The notes under the pieces: generated by a model
What the model was told of the DNA's origin: nothing
Databases searched by the model: none
Seen by the model: the letters and a program-made list of their open reading frames with translations, nothing else
Position numbers and translations under genes: made by a program
Shown here: one piece after another, positions 30,166 to 40,384 of the stretch
Layout: every line of letters begins with the position of its first letter
Position numbering within the stretch: the first letter of the stretch is position 1
Origin: Fidelibacterota bacterium
GTDB lineage: Bacteria > Fidelibacterota > SORT01
DNA length: 64,000 bases
Reading direction: 5' to 3'
Assembly (NCBI GenBank): GCA_022571215.1
Contig: JACZYG010000011.1
Span: 1-64,000 of the forward strand

Positions 30166-30318
30166 TAAGTTGCTCCTTTGAATAATTGAACCTTTTTGAA
30201 ATATATAAGCTGAAAATTTAAATAATTAAGAGTTTTTATCCTGTTATTGTCAATTCGGTCAGTGTAAACAGCTTGCATTGAAGTAGATGCCTCTATACTT
30301 TCCATTAAATTTTTTATC

Positions 30319-31206
30319 ATGAAAATATCGCAAACCGGCAAAACATATCTGATAATCTCCATTGGTTTAATTTCCATATCTACAGCTTCTCTCTTGATTC
30401 GATGGGCTGAAGAGGTGCCAACCTTAATCATAGCAACATACAGGCTTTCGATCGCCGCGCTGATATTATCGGGGATATCCCTAAAACAAAAATCAAAACT
30501 TTATGATTTGAACAAAAAAAAAGAACTCTTGCTCACTCTTGTTGCAGGGATCGCGCTGGCTTTGCATTTTGTTTTCTGGATCGAATCGCTCCGGTTGACG
30601 AGTGTCGCCAGTTCGGTAGTGCTTGTGCTCACATCACCGATCTGGACAGCTGTTATTTCTCATTTTTTCCTGAAAGAAGAGCTCGGACCGAACCTGTTAT
30701 TTGGCATTCTTATCTCAATCGCCGGCGTATCTCTGATAGCTTACAGCGGAGCCGATGTCGGTATCTCGGCATCAAAAGGAAATCTTTTGGCTCTTTTGGG
30801 TGGAGTAATGGCGGGTATATATTTGTCTTTAGGGAGAGTTCTGAGAAGGAACAAAAGCACTATCGCTTACTCCGGGAGTGTTTATCTCACCGCATCTGTA
30901 GTATTATTTACGATGGCTATTATTTCCGGAAGAGCATTGACCGGATATTCGTTCGATATGTATATTCTGCTCTTGATGATAGGAATTATTCCTCAACTTA
31001 TAGGGCATACATCATTTAATTGGGCTTTAAAACGCAGCTCCGCCGTGAACGTATCGGTACTGATGTTGGGTGAACCTATCGGAGCAACCTTGCTCGCGGT
31101 GATATTTCTTCGGGAAATTCCATCAGGCGGCGAATTGTTCGGAGGAGTAATATTAATGACAGGAATTTATTTGAGTTCAAAACATATTAGAGGTGCAAAT
31201 GTTTAA
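30319..31206 (+). CDS. EamA/DMT-family transporter
   Basis: 10 TM duplicated EamA pattern; GHTSFNWALKRSSA. Confidence 0.88.
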   Translation: MKISQTGKTYLIISIGLISISTASLLIRWAEEVPTLIIATYRLSIAALILSGISLKQKSKLYDLNKKKELLLTLVAGIALALHFVFWIESLRLTSVASSVVLVLTSPIWTAVISHFFLKEELGPNLLFGILISIAGVSLIAYSGADVGISASKGNLLALLGGVMAGIYLSLGRVLRRNKSTIAYSGSVYLTASVVLFTMAIISGRALTGYSFDMYILLLMIGIIPQLIGHTSFNWALKRSSAVNVSVLMLGEPIGATLLAVIFLREIPSGGELFGGVILMTGIYLSSKHIRGANV

Positions 31207-32893
31207 AATGATTAGTTTACTGATATTCGGCGTCGCAGCATCCGGCTGCGCTAAAGAGAATGCCGACCGAATTTTCATCAACACTTCAATTTACACACTG
31301 AACTCCGCCAATGAAACGGCAACCTCGGTAGCCGTTAAAAATGGCAGAATATTGTTTATTGGAGATGAGGAAAAATCTTACGAATATTTAAACGAGAATA
31401 CGGAGATACTTGATCTGAAGGGGAATACTCTTATTCCCGGCTTAACGGATGCTCACGCTCATATAGGCGGAACAGGCAAATTTCTTCAGACACTGAATTT
31501 TCATGGAACCGCGAGCAGTTCTGAAATCACCTCTATGGTACGGACGGCAGCGAATAGAACTCCTCCCGGAGAATGGATAGAAGGTCGAGGTTGGGATCAA
31601 AATGATTGGCAGGTGAAAAAATTTCCGACTTCCGGTCTATTAGACAAGGTCGCTCCCAAAAATCCGGTAGCCTTCAGCCGTGTTGACGGACACGCATATT
31701 GGGTAAATCAGGTGGCTCTTGATTTAGCCGGAATAACTTCAGAGACTCCTGATCCTGACGGCGGTCGTATCGTCCGTCTTCCCGGATCGAATAAGCCGTC
31801 AGGCATTCTTATTGATAATGCAATGCTCCTTATAGATGATATAAAACCTGAACCTTCATACGAGTTAAAAAAACGGCGCATATCGCAAGCGCTATCGTAT
31901 TCGCTAAAACTCGGTCTAACGACCATACATGATGCCGGTTCGGATTCGGATGAAGTTGAGATTTACAAAGAGTTGGCTTCAGAAGGGAAATTGAACCCGA
32001 GAGTATATGTTATGCTTGATGATGATGAGAAATTGAAAGAAAAATATTTCAAGGCAGGCCCTCAAATAGGATTATTTGATAACCATCTTACCATTCGAAC
32101 TATAAAGCTATATGCCGATGGAGCTCTCGGCTCGAGAGGCGCGCTGCTCTTAAAACCGTATTCAGATGACCCTGAAAATTCGGGTTTATCGGTCACCCCT
32201 GTTTCCGAGCTGCGTAAAAGTTTTATCGAGGGAATTAAGCGCGGTTTTCAAGTAGCCACTCATGCCATAGGAGATTCGGGGAATCGGATGATCCTTGACA
32301 TCGTTGAAGAGGTCGTAGGGAGTGATCCACAAAATGATCATCGCTCGAGAATAGAACACGCTCAAATTCTTTCATTATCTGATATTCAACGGTTCAATCG
32401 GCTCGGCGTCATCCCTTCGATGCAGCCGACCCATTGCACGTCTGACATGTACTGGGCAGAGGATCGGATCGGCTCTGAACGGATAAAGGGAGCCTACGCA
32501 TGGAGAAAACTTTTGGATACAGGAGTCGTGATTCCGGGCGGTTCGGATTCTCCCGTGGAGTCAATAAACCCATTATGGGGAATTTATGCCGCCGTCACGC
32601 GGCAGGATCATCAGAGATACCCCGAAGGCGGTTGGCAGCCCGGAGAGCGAATGACAATGGAAGAGGCGGTGAAAATGTTCAGCGCCTGGCCGGCTTACGC
32701 TTCCTTTGATGAAAATATAAAAGGTACTATTGAAGTCGGCAAGCTCGCTGATTTTACGATTTTATCTAATGATATTTTTAAGGAAGATCCCTCCGTTTTG
32801 CTTGAAACAAAAGTGCTTATGACCGTCGTGGGTGGAGAAATCTTGTATGATATTCTTCTAAAACCTGACGATTTATATTTGGCTGCCGAGTGA
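31199..32893 (+). CDS. Amidohydrolase (YtcJ-like), lipoprotein
   Basis: TLIPGLTDAHAHIGGTG, RVDGHAYWVNQVAL, GGSDSPVESINPLWG; lipobox AASGC; ATG 31199 preferred. Confidence 0.9.
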   Translation: MFKMISLLIFGVAASGCAKENADRIFINTSIYTLNSANETATSVAVKNGRILFIGDEEKSYEYLNENTEILDLKGNTLIPGLTDAHAHIGGTGKFLQTLNFHGTASSSEITSMVRTAANRTPPGEWIEGRGWDQNDWQVKKFPTSGLLDKVAPKNPVAFSRVDGHAYWVNQVALDLAGITSETPDPDGGRIVRLPGSNKPSGILIDNAMLLIDDIKPEPSYELKKRRISQALSYSLKLGLTTIHDAGSDSDEVEIYKELASEGKLNPRVYVMLDDDEKLKEKYFKAGPQIGLFDNHLTIRTIKLYADGALGSRGALLLKPYSDDPENSGLSVTPVSELRKSFIEGIKRGFQVATHAIGDSGNRMILDIVEEVVGSDPQNDHRSRIEHAQILSLSDIQRFNRLGVIPSMQPTHCTSDMYWAEDRIGSERIKGAYAWRKLLDTGVVIPGGSDSPVESINPLWGIYAAVTRQDHQRYPEGGWQPGERMTMEEAVKMFSAWPAYASFDENIKGTIEVGKLADFTILSNDIFKEDPSVLLETKVLMTVVGGEILYDILLKPDDLYLAAE

Positions 32894-32946
32894 CATTATA
32901 ATCCTAACAGACATTTTAATTTCATCCGCTTCAGATAACACATTAC

Positions 32947-32974
32947 TTGACAGATGAAAAATTATTGTTATATT
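32947..32974 (+). promoter_or_regulatory. Predicted topA promoter
   Basis: TTGACA (32947-32952), 16 nt, TATATT (32969-32974). Confidence 0.5.
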
Positions 32975-33010
32975 TCTCCCTTCATAAGCTGAAGGAGAAA
33001 TAATATATCA

Positions 33011-35248
33011 ATGTCAAAAAAGTTACTTATAGTAGAGTCACCTTCAAAAGCCAAAACACTTGGAAAATATCTTGGAAAGGATTTCACTGTCCAGGCAACG
33101 GTTGGTCATATCCGTGATCTTCCTAAAAATAAATTGGGCGTTGATTTAGAAAACAACTTTGAACCGATATACATCACAATTCGAGGTAAAGCGGAGGTTA
33201 TAAAAAAACTAAAATCCGCCGCCAATAAAGTGGATGAGATACTCATCGCCACCGATCCTGATAGGGAGGGTGAAGCCATTGCATTCCATATCAGAGAAAT
33301 TCTCGGCGATAAAAAAGTTGTGAAACGGGTACTTTTCAACGAGATAACCAAAACGGGTATTCAAGCCGGCCTTGAATCTCCCTTAGAATTAGATATGAAC
33401 AAAGTGTATTCCCAGCAGGCAAGAAGGATTATGGACAGGCTTGTAGGATATAAAGTAAGTCCTTTTCTTTGGAAATCTCTTACTTACGGGCTTTCTGCGG
33501 GCAGAGTTCAATCGGTAGCGCTCAGGATAATTTGCGAAAGGGAAGCCGAGATCAAAAAATTCGTTCCGGAAGAATACTGGACAATAACCTCTTCTCTCAA
33601 AGACAAAGCGGGTGAAACTTTCGAATCTAACCTTTTCAAAATTGATGGCGATACTCCTGTTATATCCAGCGAACAAGAATCTTCCGATTTGGTGAGCAGG
33701 CTGACTGCTGCGGATTTTCGCGTAAAAGAGATAAAACAGAAAGACGCTAAGAGAAATCCTGCCCCGCCATTCACTACAAGCACTCTTCAACAAGCCGGGG
33801 CAAGAAGGAAAGGACTTTCTCCCCGCAATACGATGAGAATAGCTCAGCAGTTGTATGAAGGAATTCAAATTCATGGCGGCGAATTAGTCGGGCTTATAAC
33901 TTACATGAGAACCGATTCCACACGAATTGCCGACGAAGCTCTAACGGCAGTGCGTGGACTTATCCAATCTACATTAGGCGGTGATTATCTTCCTGAACAG
34001 CCGAGATACTTTAAAAAGAAAAAAGGTTCGCAGGATGCCCATGAAGCCGTTAGACCGACCGACGTCACAATTACTCCTGATTCTATAAAAAACGATCTAT
34101 CCGCTGAACAGTTCAAATTATATGATCTCATCTGGCGTCGTTTTGTCGCTTCTCAGATGTCTGTTGCGCATTTCAAGCAAACGTCAATAGATATAATTGC
34201 AGGTGATGATATCTTGTTCAGGACTTCCGGAAGCATAAGAATTTTTGACGGTTATTTGAACATTTATCCGGATGCAAAGAGTGAGGGAGATACATTCGTT
34301 CCTTCAAAGATAGAAATTGACGAAATTCTTGAACTGATTAAAATAACTCCGGAACAACATTTCACAAAGCCATCCGGTCGATTTTCCGAAAGCGGTCTGA
34401 TCCGCGAACTCGACAATAAGGGGATCGGAAGACCGAGTACTTACTCGCAGATTATAACAACTCTTTATAATCGAGATTATGTTAGGAAGGATGAGGGCAG
34501 AATGATCCCAACCGATTTGGGGGAAACTGTCAGCAGCGTCCTTATAAAGAGCTTCCCGAACATCTTCAATATTGAGTTCACCGCTCGAATGGAAGAAGAG
34601 CTCGATCAAATCGAATCCGGCGATCAAGAGTGGCATGCCGTCTTAAATGATTTTTATACTCCGTTTGAAAAAACTTTGGCGGAAGTTTCAAAATTGTCCG
34701 CTTCCATTAAGGAATCGTTACAGGAAGAATCCGATGAAAAATGTGAGGTATGCGGTAAGCCGATGATAGTCAAATGGGGTAGATTCGGGAAATTCCTCTC
34801 CTGCACCGGATATCCCGAATGTAAATTTTCTAAACCGCTTGAAAGTGCTGAAGAAACGCACAATCACGTAACAGACGAGAAATGCGATAAATGCGGCGGA
34901 GATATGGTGGTAAAGAGAGGTCGAAATGGAGAATTCCTTGCATGCTCGAATTATCCTACCTGTAAAAATACCAAATCGATTCCTTTGGGCATTCAGTGCC
35001 CCAAAGACGGCGGGGATATTGTTGCGCGTAGAACAAAAAAGGGAAGGGCGTTTTTCGGCTGTTCGAACTATCCGGATTGCGATTTTGCGATGTGGCAGAA
35101 GCCGATTGCCGTTACCTGCCCCTCATGTGAACACCCGTTTTTGGTAATGAAAGGTGGAAACAGTGACGATCCCGTATATTTATGCACTAACTGTAAGAGC
35201 GAATATGACAAATCCGATCTAAATATGGATGAAAAAGAAAATGCCTAA
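33011..35248 (+). CDS. topA: DNA topoisomerase I
   Basis: MSKKLLIVESPSKAKTLGKYLG, DPDREGEAIAFH, Zn-ribbon repeats at C-terminus. Confidence 0.97.
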   Translation: MSKKLLIVESPSKAKTLGKYLGKDFTVQATVGHIRDLPKNKLGVDLENNFEPIYITIRGKAEVIKKLKSAANKVDEILIATDPDREGEAIAFHIREILGDKKVVKRVLFNEITKTGIQAGLESPLELDMNKVYSQQARRIMDRLVGYKVSPFLWKSLTYGLSAGRVQSVALRIICEREAEIKKFVPEEYWTITSSLKDKAGETFESNLFKIDGDTPVISSEQESSDLVSRLTAADFRVKEIKQKDAKRNPAPPFTTSTLQQAGARRKGLSPRNTMRIAQQLYEGIQIHGGELVGLITYMRTDSTRIADEALTAVRGLIQSTLGGDYLPEQPRYFKKKKGSQDAHEAVRPTDVTITPDSIKNDLSAEQFKLYDLIWRRFVASQMSVAHFKQTSIDIIAGDDILFRTSGSIRIFDGYLNIYPDAKSEGDTFVPSKIEIDEILELIKITPEQHFTKPSGRFSESGLIRELDNKGIGRPSTYSQIITTLYNRDYVRKDEGRMIPTDLGETVSSVLIKSFPNIFNIEFTARMEEELDQIESGDQEWHAVLNDFYTPFEKTLAEVSKLSASIKESLQEESDEKCEVCGKPMIVKWGRFGKFLSCTGYPECKFSKPLESAEETHNHVTDEKCDKCGGDMVVKRGRNGEFLACSNYPTCKNTKSIPLGIQCPKDGGDIVARRTKKGRAFFGCSNYPDCDFAMWQKPIAVTCPSCEHPFLVMKGGNSDDPVYLCTNCKSEYDKSDLNMDEKENA

Positions 35249-36566
35249 AGAGTCCTCTCTTATGGACAAAATAGTTTCTCTCTGCAAGAGACGTGGCTTC
35301 ATATTCCAGGGTTCCGAGATTTACGGCGGGGTCGGTTCGACTTACGATTACGGTCCTCTTGGTGTGGAACTCAAGATGAATATAAAGAACGCCTGGTGGA
35401 CATCAATGACTCACAGGAGTGACATTGTCGGACTCGACGCTGCGATTTTAATGCACCCGAAAGTCTGGGAGGCTTCCGGGCATGTGGATGGTTTCACCGA
35501 TCCGATGATAGATTGCAAACAGTGTAAATCAAGGTTTCGGGAAGATGATCTGTCACAAAAAAATATAGAATCAGGTCAGTGTCCGAAGTGCGGCACAAAA
35601 GATTCGCTTACCGAGGCGAGACAGTTCAATCTAATGTTTAAAACTCATATCGGTCCTGTCGAGGATAGTTCATCTATAGCTTACCTTCGGCCTGAAACTG
35701 CTCAGGGTATTTACGTGAACTTCAAAAACGTTCTTGATACAAGCCGGCAGAAAGTTCCTTTCGGTATCGCTCAAATCGGGAAAGCGTTCAGAAACGAGAT
35801 CACTCCGGGGAATTTCATTTTTCGCACACGTGAATTCGAACAGATGGAGATGCAGTATTTCGTTCATCCCGAAGATGACGAAAAGTATTTTGAAATCTGG
35901 AAAGAGGAACGGCTTAAATGGTATGACGAATTAGGCATCAACAAAGCAAAGCTCCGGCTGCATGAGCATTCGGAAGATGAACTTGCCCATTATGCCAAAA
36001 AAGCGTTCGATATAGAGTATGAATTTCCTTTCGGCTGGAAGGAGTTGGAAGGCATACACAACAGAACCGATTTTGATCTAAAACGCCATATAAAATTCTC
36101 GGGGAAAAAACTCGATTATTTTGATGAGAAAAACAACGAGCGTTTTGTGCCCTACATTATTGAGACATCAGCGGGCGTGGATAGAACCACCCTGACCTGT
36201 TTGGTGGACGCTTATGAGGAAGAGGAAGTCAAGGGTGAGAAAAGAGTTGTGCTAAAATTCAATTCCAAAATTGCGCCAATCAAAGTCGGAATCTTCCCCT
36301 TGGTAAATAAAGACGGTTTACCTGAGATTGCCGAAAAAATATCTAAAGATATAAGCAAAAATTTTGCGATTTTCTATGACAGCAAAGGGGCAATTGGAAG
36401 ACGTTATAGACGTATGGACGAAGCCGGAACCCCATTTGGAATAACCGTGGACTATCAGACTCTTGAAGATGGCACAGTTACGCTCCGTGATAGAGACACG
36501 ATGGCTCAGGATCGTATTCCCGCAGAACGACTGTCCGGCGAATTGACAAAAAAATTCAGCTCATAG
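35229..36566 (+). CDS. glyS: Glycyl-tRNA synthetase (alpha2 type)
   Basis: CKRRGFIFQGSEIYGGVGSTYDYGPLGVELK, RPETAQGIYVNFKNV, overlaps topA 3' end. Confidence 0.96.
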   Translation: MKKKMPKESSLMDKIVSLCKRRGFIFQGSEIYGGVGSTYDYGPLGVELKMNIKNAWWTSMTHRSDIVGLDAAILMHPKVWEASGHVDGFTDPMIDCKQCKSRFREDDLSQKNIESGQCPKCGTKDSLTEARQFNLMFKTHIGPVEDSSSIAYLRPETAQGIYVNFKNVLDTSRQKVPFGIAQIGKAFRNEITPGNFIFRTREFEQMEMQYFVHPEDDEKYFEIWKEERLKWYDELGINKAKLRLHEHSEDELAHYAKKAFDIEYEFPFGWKELEGIHNRTDFDLKRHIKFSGKKLDYFDEKNNERFVPYIIETSAGVDRTTLTCLVDAYEEEEVKGEKRVVLKFNSKIAPIKVGIFPLVNKDGLPEIAEKISKDISKNFAIFYDSKGAIGRRYRRMDEAGTPFGITVDYQTLEDGTVTLRDRDTMAQDRIPAERLSGELTKKFSS

Positions 36567-36742
36567 CTTTTTTATTTGCTTTATGAATAGAATAAATATA
36601 TTATGTATGGCTACTTGAATTGTAATATTATTGATTTACAATTTTTATGACAAAAATATAAAACAGTATTTCTGTTAGAATGACGGATTAATTCCGTTAT
36701 GATGTCATAAATTAGGCTAAGAAACTCCGAAAGGATTTAGCA

Positions 36743-37282
36743 ATGAGTACCAATGATAAGACGAGCTATCGTCTTATTGCTGCGAGCATATTACTCGGGT
36801 CAGGATTTTTTTATTTTGATTTACAAACCGCTTTGGGAATAGCGGGCGGAATTCCTTATATTGCACTGGTCGCTCTCTCTATTTGGTCACCGGAAAGAAA
36901 GTTCACCAAAATCGTCACTGTTGTCAGTACGATCCTTATCATACTTGGTTTTATTTTATCTCCGGCAGGAAATTTCCAGGTGGCGCTTCTAAACAGATTT
37001 CTTGCAATTTCAGCGCTATGGGTAACAAGTGTTCTATTGCTGATATGGCGGAAAACAGAAGAGGACAGAGCGCAACTAAGTACCGAACTTTCTAATACCA
37101 AAGACGAAATAAATGTTTTAAGCCATTTACTTCCAATTTGCGCCAATTGCAAGAAAATCCGGGACGATGAAGGAAACTGGAATCAGGTCGACGAGTATCT
37201 ACGCGATCACTCGGATTCCCTCATCAGTCATGGCTTATGTCCTGATTGTATTGACGAATTATACCCTGACCTCAATGATTAA
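36743..37282 (+). CDS. TM protein with orphan sensor-tail motif (ICANCKKIRDDEGNWNQVDEYL...GLCPDC)
   Basis: About 3-4 TM segments, coiled coil, then Cys-rich tail typical of PAS/HK/GGDEF protein C-termini; no catalytic domain. Confidence 0.7.
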   Translation: MSTNDKTSYRLIAASILLGSGFFYFDLQTALGIAGGIPYIALVALSIWSPERKFTKIVTVVSTILIILGFILSPAGNFQVALLNRFLAISALWVTSVLLLIWRKTEEDRAQLSTELSNTKDEINVLSHLLPICANCKKIRDDEGNWNQVDEYLRDHSDSLISHGLCPDCIDELYPDLND

Positions 37283-37466
37283 ACTATTATTTCCCCTCTC
37301 CTCATCTGGTATATATCAAGACGGGGTGTGTTGACGCAGTATTGACACGGTCAATGTTCCTAAGGAGTCACTAAAAAAAACGAAGACAGACGGCGCAAAG
37401 CCTTACAAGACTGTGGCGCCCGATCTAATCTGTTCCGTTGATATTATAAAAGCTGAATCTATATGA

Positions 37467-37724
37467 TCATGTCTGATTCTGCCGATTCATAAAAAGACCT
37501 ACGACTTTATACCAGATCAGAATTGGAATAAAAAAGAGCATTATCCAGGAAAACAGTACGGTTAGCGCCGATTGATTAACGAAAACCTGCGATTTTAACC
37601 ATTTCCAAATTGAGATATCATAGCTAAAATTGAATACCCAATCTAAAATATTGTAGGAAACGACTGCTAACGCGAATGAAATTCCGAATCTAAGTTTATC
37701 AAATTTTAATTGCCTGCGGGGCAT
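37467..37724 (-). CDS. Small membrane protein
   Basis: ORF track; 2 TM; start overlaps upstream stop (TAATG). Confidence 0.55.
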   Translation of the reverse strand: MPRRQLKFDKLRFGISFALAVVSYNILDWVFNFSYDISIWKWLKSQVFVNQSALTVLFSWIMLFFIPILIWYKVVGLFMNRQNQT

Positions 37725-39841
37725 TACAGTTCCGTCAAAAGAATTCGAGCATCGAGAGCTAATGAGCTTTTGGGTTTAGGTCGCAGGAGGAACGGATTTA
37801 TGTCCATTTCAGCGATCTCTTCAAAATCGCTGACAAATTTCGATAACCGCTGCAGCGAGTCAACCAAAGCATTTTCGTCTATTGCTTTTTCACCCCTGAC
37901 TCCTTTCAGCATCGGATAGCCTCTAATATATCGCACCATATCTTTAGCGGCGACGTCACTCAGAGGTGTGATACCGAATGAAACATCCTTAAGCACTTCA
38001 ACGTGCACGCCGCCGAGACCGAACATCATCAAAGGTCCGAAGCTCGGATTTTGCTGTACGCCCAAAATTGTCTCTATCCCTTCGCTGATATACTCCTGCA
38101 CTAATATCGTGCAATCAGACCATGCGATCTTGGCTTTTCGAGCTTTCAATTTGATCTTTTTGAAAGCCTCCTTCACCTCTTGGTCAGAACGCAAGTCAAG
38201 CATCACACCCCCAATATCTGATTTATGGCTTGCTTTGATGCTGTCTAATTTCAATACAACAGGATAACCGATCTTCTTTGCATTAGACAGAGCCTCCTCT
38301 ACATCAGTGGCGGAAAGCGGTTTTAGAGACTTTATACCGTAAGATTGAAGCACTTCAAAAGATTCTTGAAGGGTCAGAGCTCTTCGTTTCTCTCTCCTTG
38401 CAGCTTTGATAATCTTTTTCACTCTGTCGATATTCGGGTTGAATCGTTTTATCTTCCCTTCCGGTTTATCGAGCCATAACCGTCTTCTTACCATTGCTGA
38501 AAGAGCTTTTGCCGCTGATTCTGGAAATAGATAGACCGGTACGTTGTTGTTTTTTAAAATTTGTATCCCCTCTTCGGCTTCATCTTTAGCCATAAATACC
38601 GACAGTATGGTTTTCTTTGTTCTTTTATTAGCCTTCGCTATCACTCTGGCAACGGCAGGCGCATCTATTGTAAGGGGTGGTATGAAAACGGTAATTATTG
38701 AGCCTAACTCTTTATCTTTAATAAGTACGTTCAGCGCCGCTTCATATCGTTCGGGACCTCCTGTAGCAATTATATCTACCGGATTTGCAACAGCGGCTTC
38801 TATCGGTAATACTTTTTTAAGCTTGGCCTGGGTTTCCTTTGAAAGTTCCGGGACTTCCAATCCGAGCCGCACGCAAGCATCCGTCGCCATTATTGCCGGA
38901 CCTCCGGCGTTACTCAGTATCGCCACTTTGCCGTTCTTCGGAACAGGTTGATTCAGAAAAGCCTTCGAAACGTCAAACATCTCCTCGATGGATGTCACCC
39001 TTATTACTCCGCATTGAGCGAAGAGCGCTCCGGTTGCAACATCAACTCCCGCCAACGCTCCGGTATGGGATATCGTTGCCCTTGCGCCTGCTACTGTTCT
39101 CCCAGCCTTAACGGCGATGATAGGTTTATACCTGCTTACTTGTTTCGCTATTTTTGTAAACCGTTTCGGATTTCCGAAACTTTCTAAATACATCAATATC
39201 ACTTTCACATTTTCGTCGTGTTCCCACTCTTCAAGGAGATCATTCCCCGATATATCAGGCTTATTTCCCATGCTGACGAATTTTGAGATACCGATACCGA
39301 GATTTTTCGCATGGTTCAATATTGACTCGCCTAATGCGCCTGACTGCGACAGAAAACCTATTTTGCCCGGTTCCGGTCTGACTCCCGCAAAACTGGCATT
39401 GAGTTTTACATTCTCATCCGTATTTATGACTCCCATGCAATTGGGACCGACCATCCGCATATTGTACTTTCGGACAAGTTTCATCAGTTTCTCTTCAAGC
39501 AGGATTCCTGCACCGCCCATCTCTCTGAACCCCGCCGTAATGATTACTAATCCTTTCACTCCCTTCTTGCCGCAATCGTTCACTACCTTCAGGACACCAT
39601 TCGCAGGGATAGCTATGACAGCGAGGTCTACCTTATCCTTCACGTCCAATATTGAGCTATAGGCTTTGATGCTGTGAATATGATCCGCTTTGGGATTTAC
39701 CGGAAACAGTTTTCCATTAAATCCGGATAAAATGAGGTTGTTCAGTATTTCCCAACCGAGCGATTTTTTCCTGCTTGAAGCGCCGATAACGGCTACAGAT
39801 TTGGGTCGAAATATCCCATCAAGTTTCCCCTTTTTACTCAA
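37724..39841 (-). CDS. acd: ADP-forming acyl/acetyl-CoA synthetase (alpha-beta fusion)
   Basis: FRPKSVAVIGASSRKKSLGWEILNNL, GPNCMGVIN, SHTGALAG, ATP-grasp C-terminal half. Confidence 0.93.
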   Translation of the reverse strand: MSKKGKLDGIFRPKSVAVIGASSRKKSLGWEILNNLILSGFNGKLFPVNPKADHIHSIKAYSSILDVKDKVDLAVIAIPANGVLKVVNDCGKKGVKGLVIITAGFREMGGAGILLEEKLMKLVRKYNMRMVGPNCMGVINTDENVKLNASFAGVRPEPGKIGFLSQSGALGESILNHAKNLGIGISKFVSMGNKPDISGNDLLEEWEHDENVKVILMYLESFGNPKRFTKIAKQVSRYKPIIAVKAGRTVAGARATISHTGALAGVDVATGALFAQCGVIRVTSIEEMFDVSKAFLNQPVPKNGKVAILSNAGGPAIMATDACVRLGLEVPELSKETQAKLKKVLPIEAAVANPVDIIATGGPERYEAALNVLIKDKELGSIITVFIPPLTIDAPAVARVIAKANKRTKKTILSVFMAKDEAEEGIQILKNNNVPVYLFPESAAKALSAMVRRRLWLDKPEGKIKRFNPNIDRVKKIIKAARREKRRALTLQESFEVLQSYGIKSLKPLSATDVEEALSNAKKIGYPVVLKLDSIKASHKSDIGGVMLDLRSDQEVKEAFKKIKLKARKAKIAWSDCTILVQEYISEGIETILGVQQNPSFGPLMMFGLGGVHVEVLKDVSFGITPLSDVAAKDMVRYIRGYPMLKGVRGEKAIDENALVDSLQRLSKFVSDFEEIAEMDINPFLLRPKPKSSLALDARILLTEL

Positions 39842-40016
39842 ATCTCCATTCCCCTGGTATTAGTTTATCCGAATTTATCCTTACGACGCTATAACTGCAA
39901 GATATTCGCATTAAATTAAGCTGACAACCCCCTTTAGACTTGATAAGATTATCAATGTTTCATAAGTTACGTTGCTCTTAACAAAGCAATTGAAATACAA
40001 ACACTTTGAGGTTTAA

Positions 40017-40343
40017 ATGAATAAGGATAATAAAGGACGGATCTCGATCGAACTGCCGCAGGAAATCGCTGATGGCGAGTACGCAAATTTAGCATTGATA
40101 ACACATTCACCGGCTGAATTTATCTTTGATTTCTGCAGGGTGGTACCGGGAGCTCCAAAAGCCAAAATCAAGACGAGAGTAATCATAGCTCCGATGCATG
40201 CAAAAGCTTTTCTTGCGGCGCTTCAGGAGAACATCAGACGTTATGAAAAACAATTCGGTGAGATAGTTATGCACAAACCAACAGGCGACGGAGGACCTGA
40301 ATTTCCCCCACCCTCAAGTTCAGAACCTCTCGCTCAGGCTTAA
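40017..40343 (+). CDS. DUF3467 family protein
   Basis: EYANLALITHSPAEFIFDFCRVVPGAPKAKIKTRVIIAPMHAKAFLAALQENIRRYE. Confidence 0.88.
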   Translation: MNKDNKGRISIELPQEIADGEYANLALITHSPAEFIFDFCRVVPGAPKAKIKTRVIIAPMHAKAFLAALQENIRRYEKQFGEIVMHKPTGDGGPEFPPPSSSEPLAQA

Positions 40344-40384
40344 ATCATTTATCATAAAACAATTAACATTTAAAGGAGAAAGGA

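Noticed and set aside
36682-36696. ACGGATTAATTCCGT inverted repeat upstream of 36743
   Set aside because: Only 5-bp arms; expected by chance in an AT-rich intergenic region.
37300-37465. Open stretch IDTVNVPKESLKKTKTDGAKPYKTVAPDLICSVDIIKAESI*
   Set aside because: No start or SD, no recognisable family; too weak to call a gene remnant.
38544-39662. Long antisense ORFs inside the acyl-CoA synthetase (and similar ones inside pit, proS, dxr and bamA)
   Set aside because: They lie antisense to strongly supported genes and show typical codon-shadow composition.
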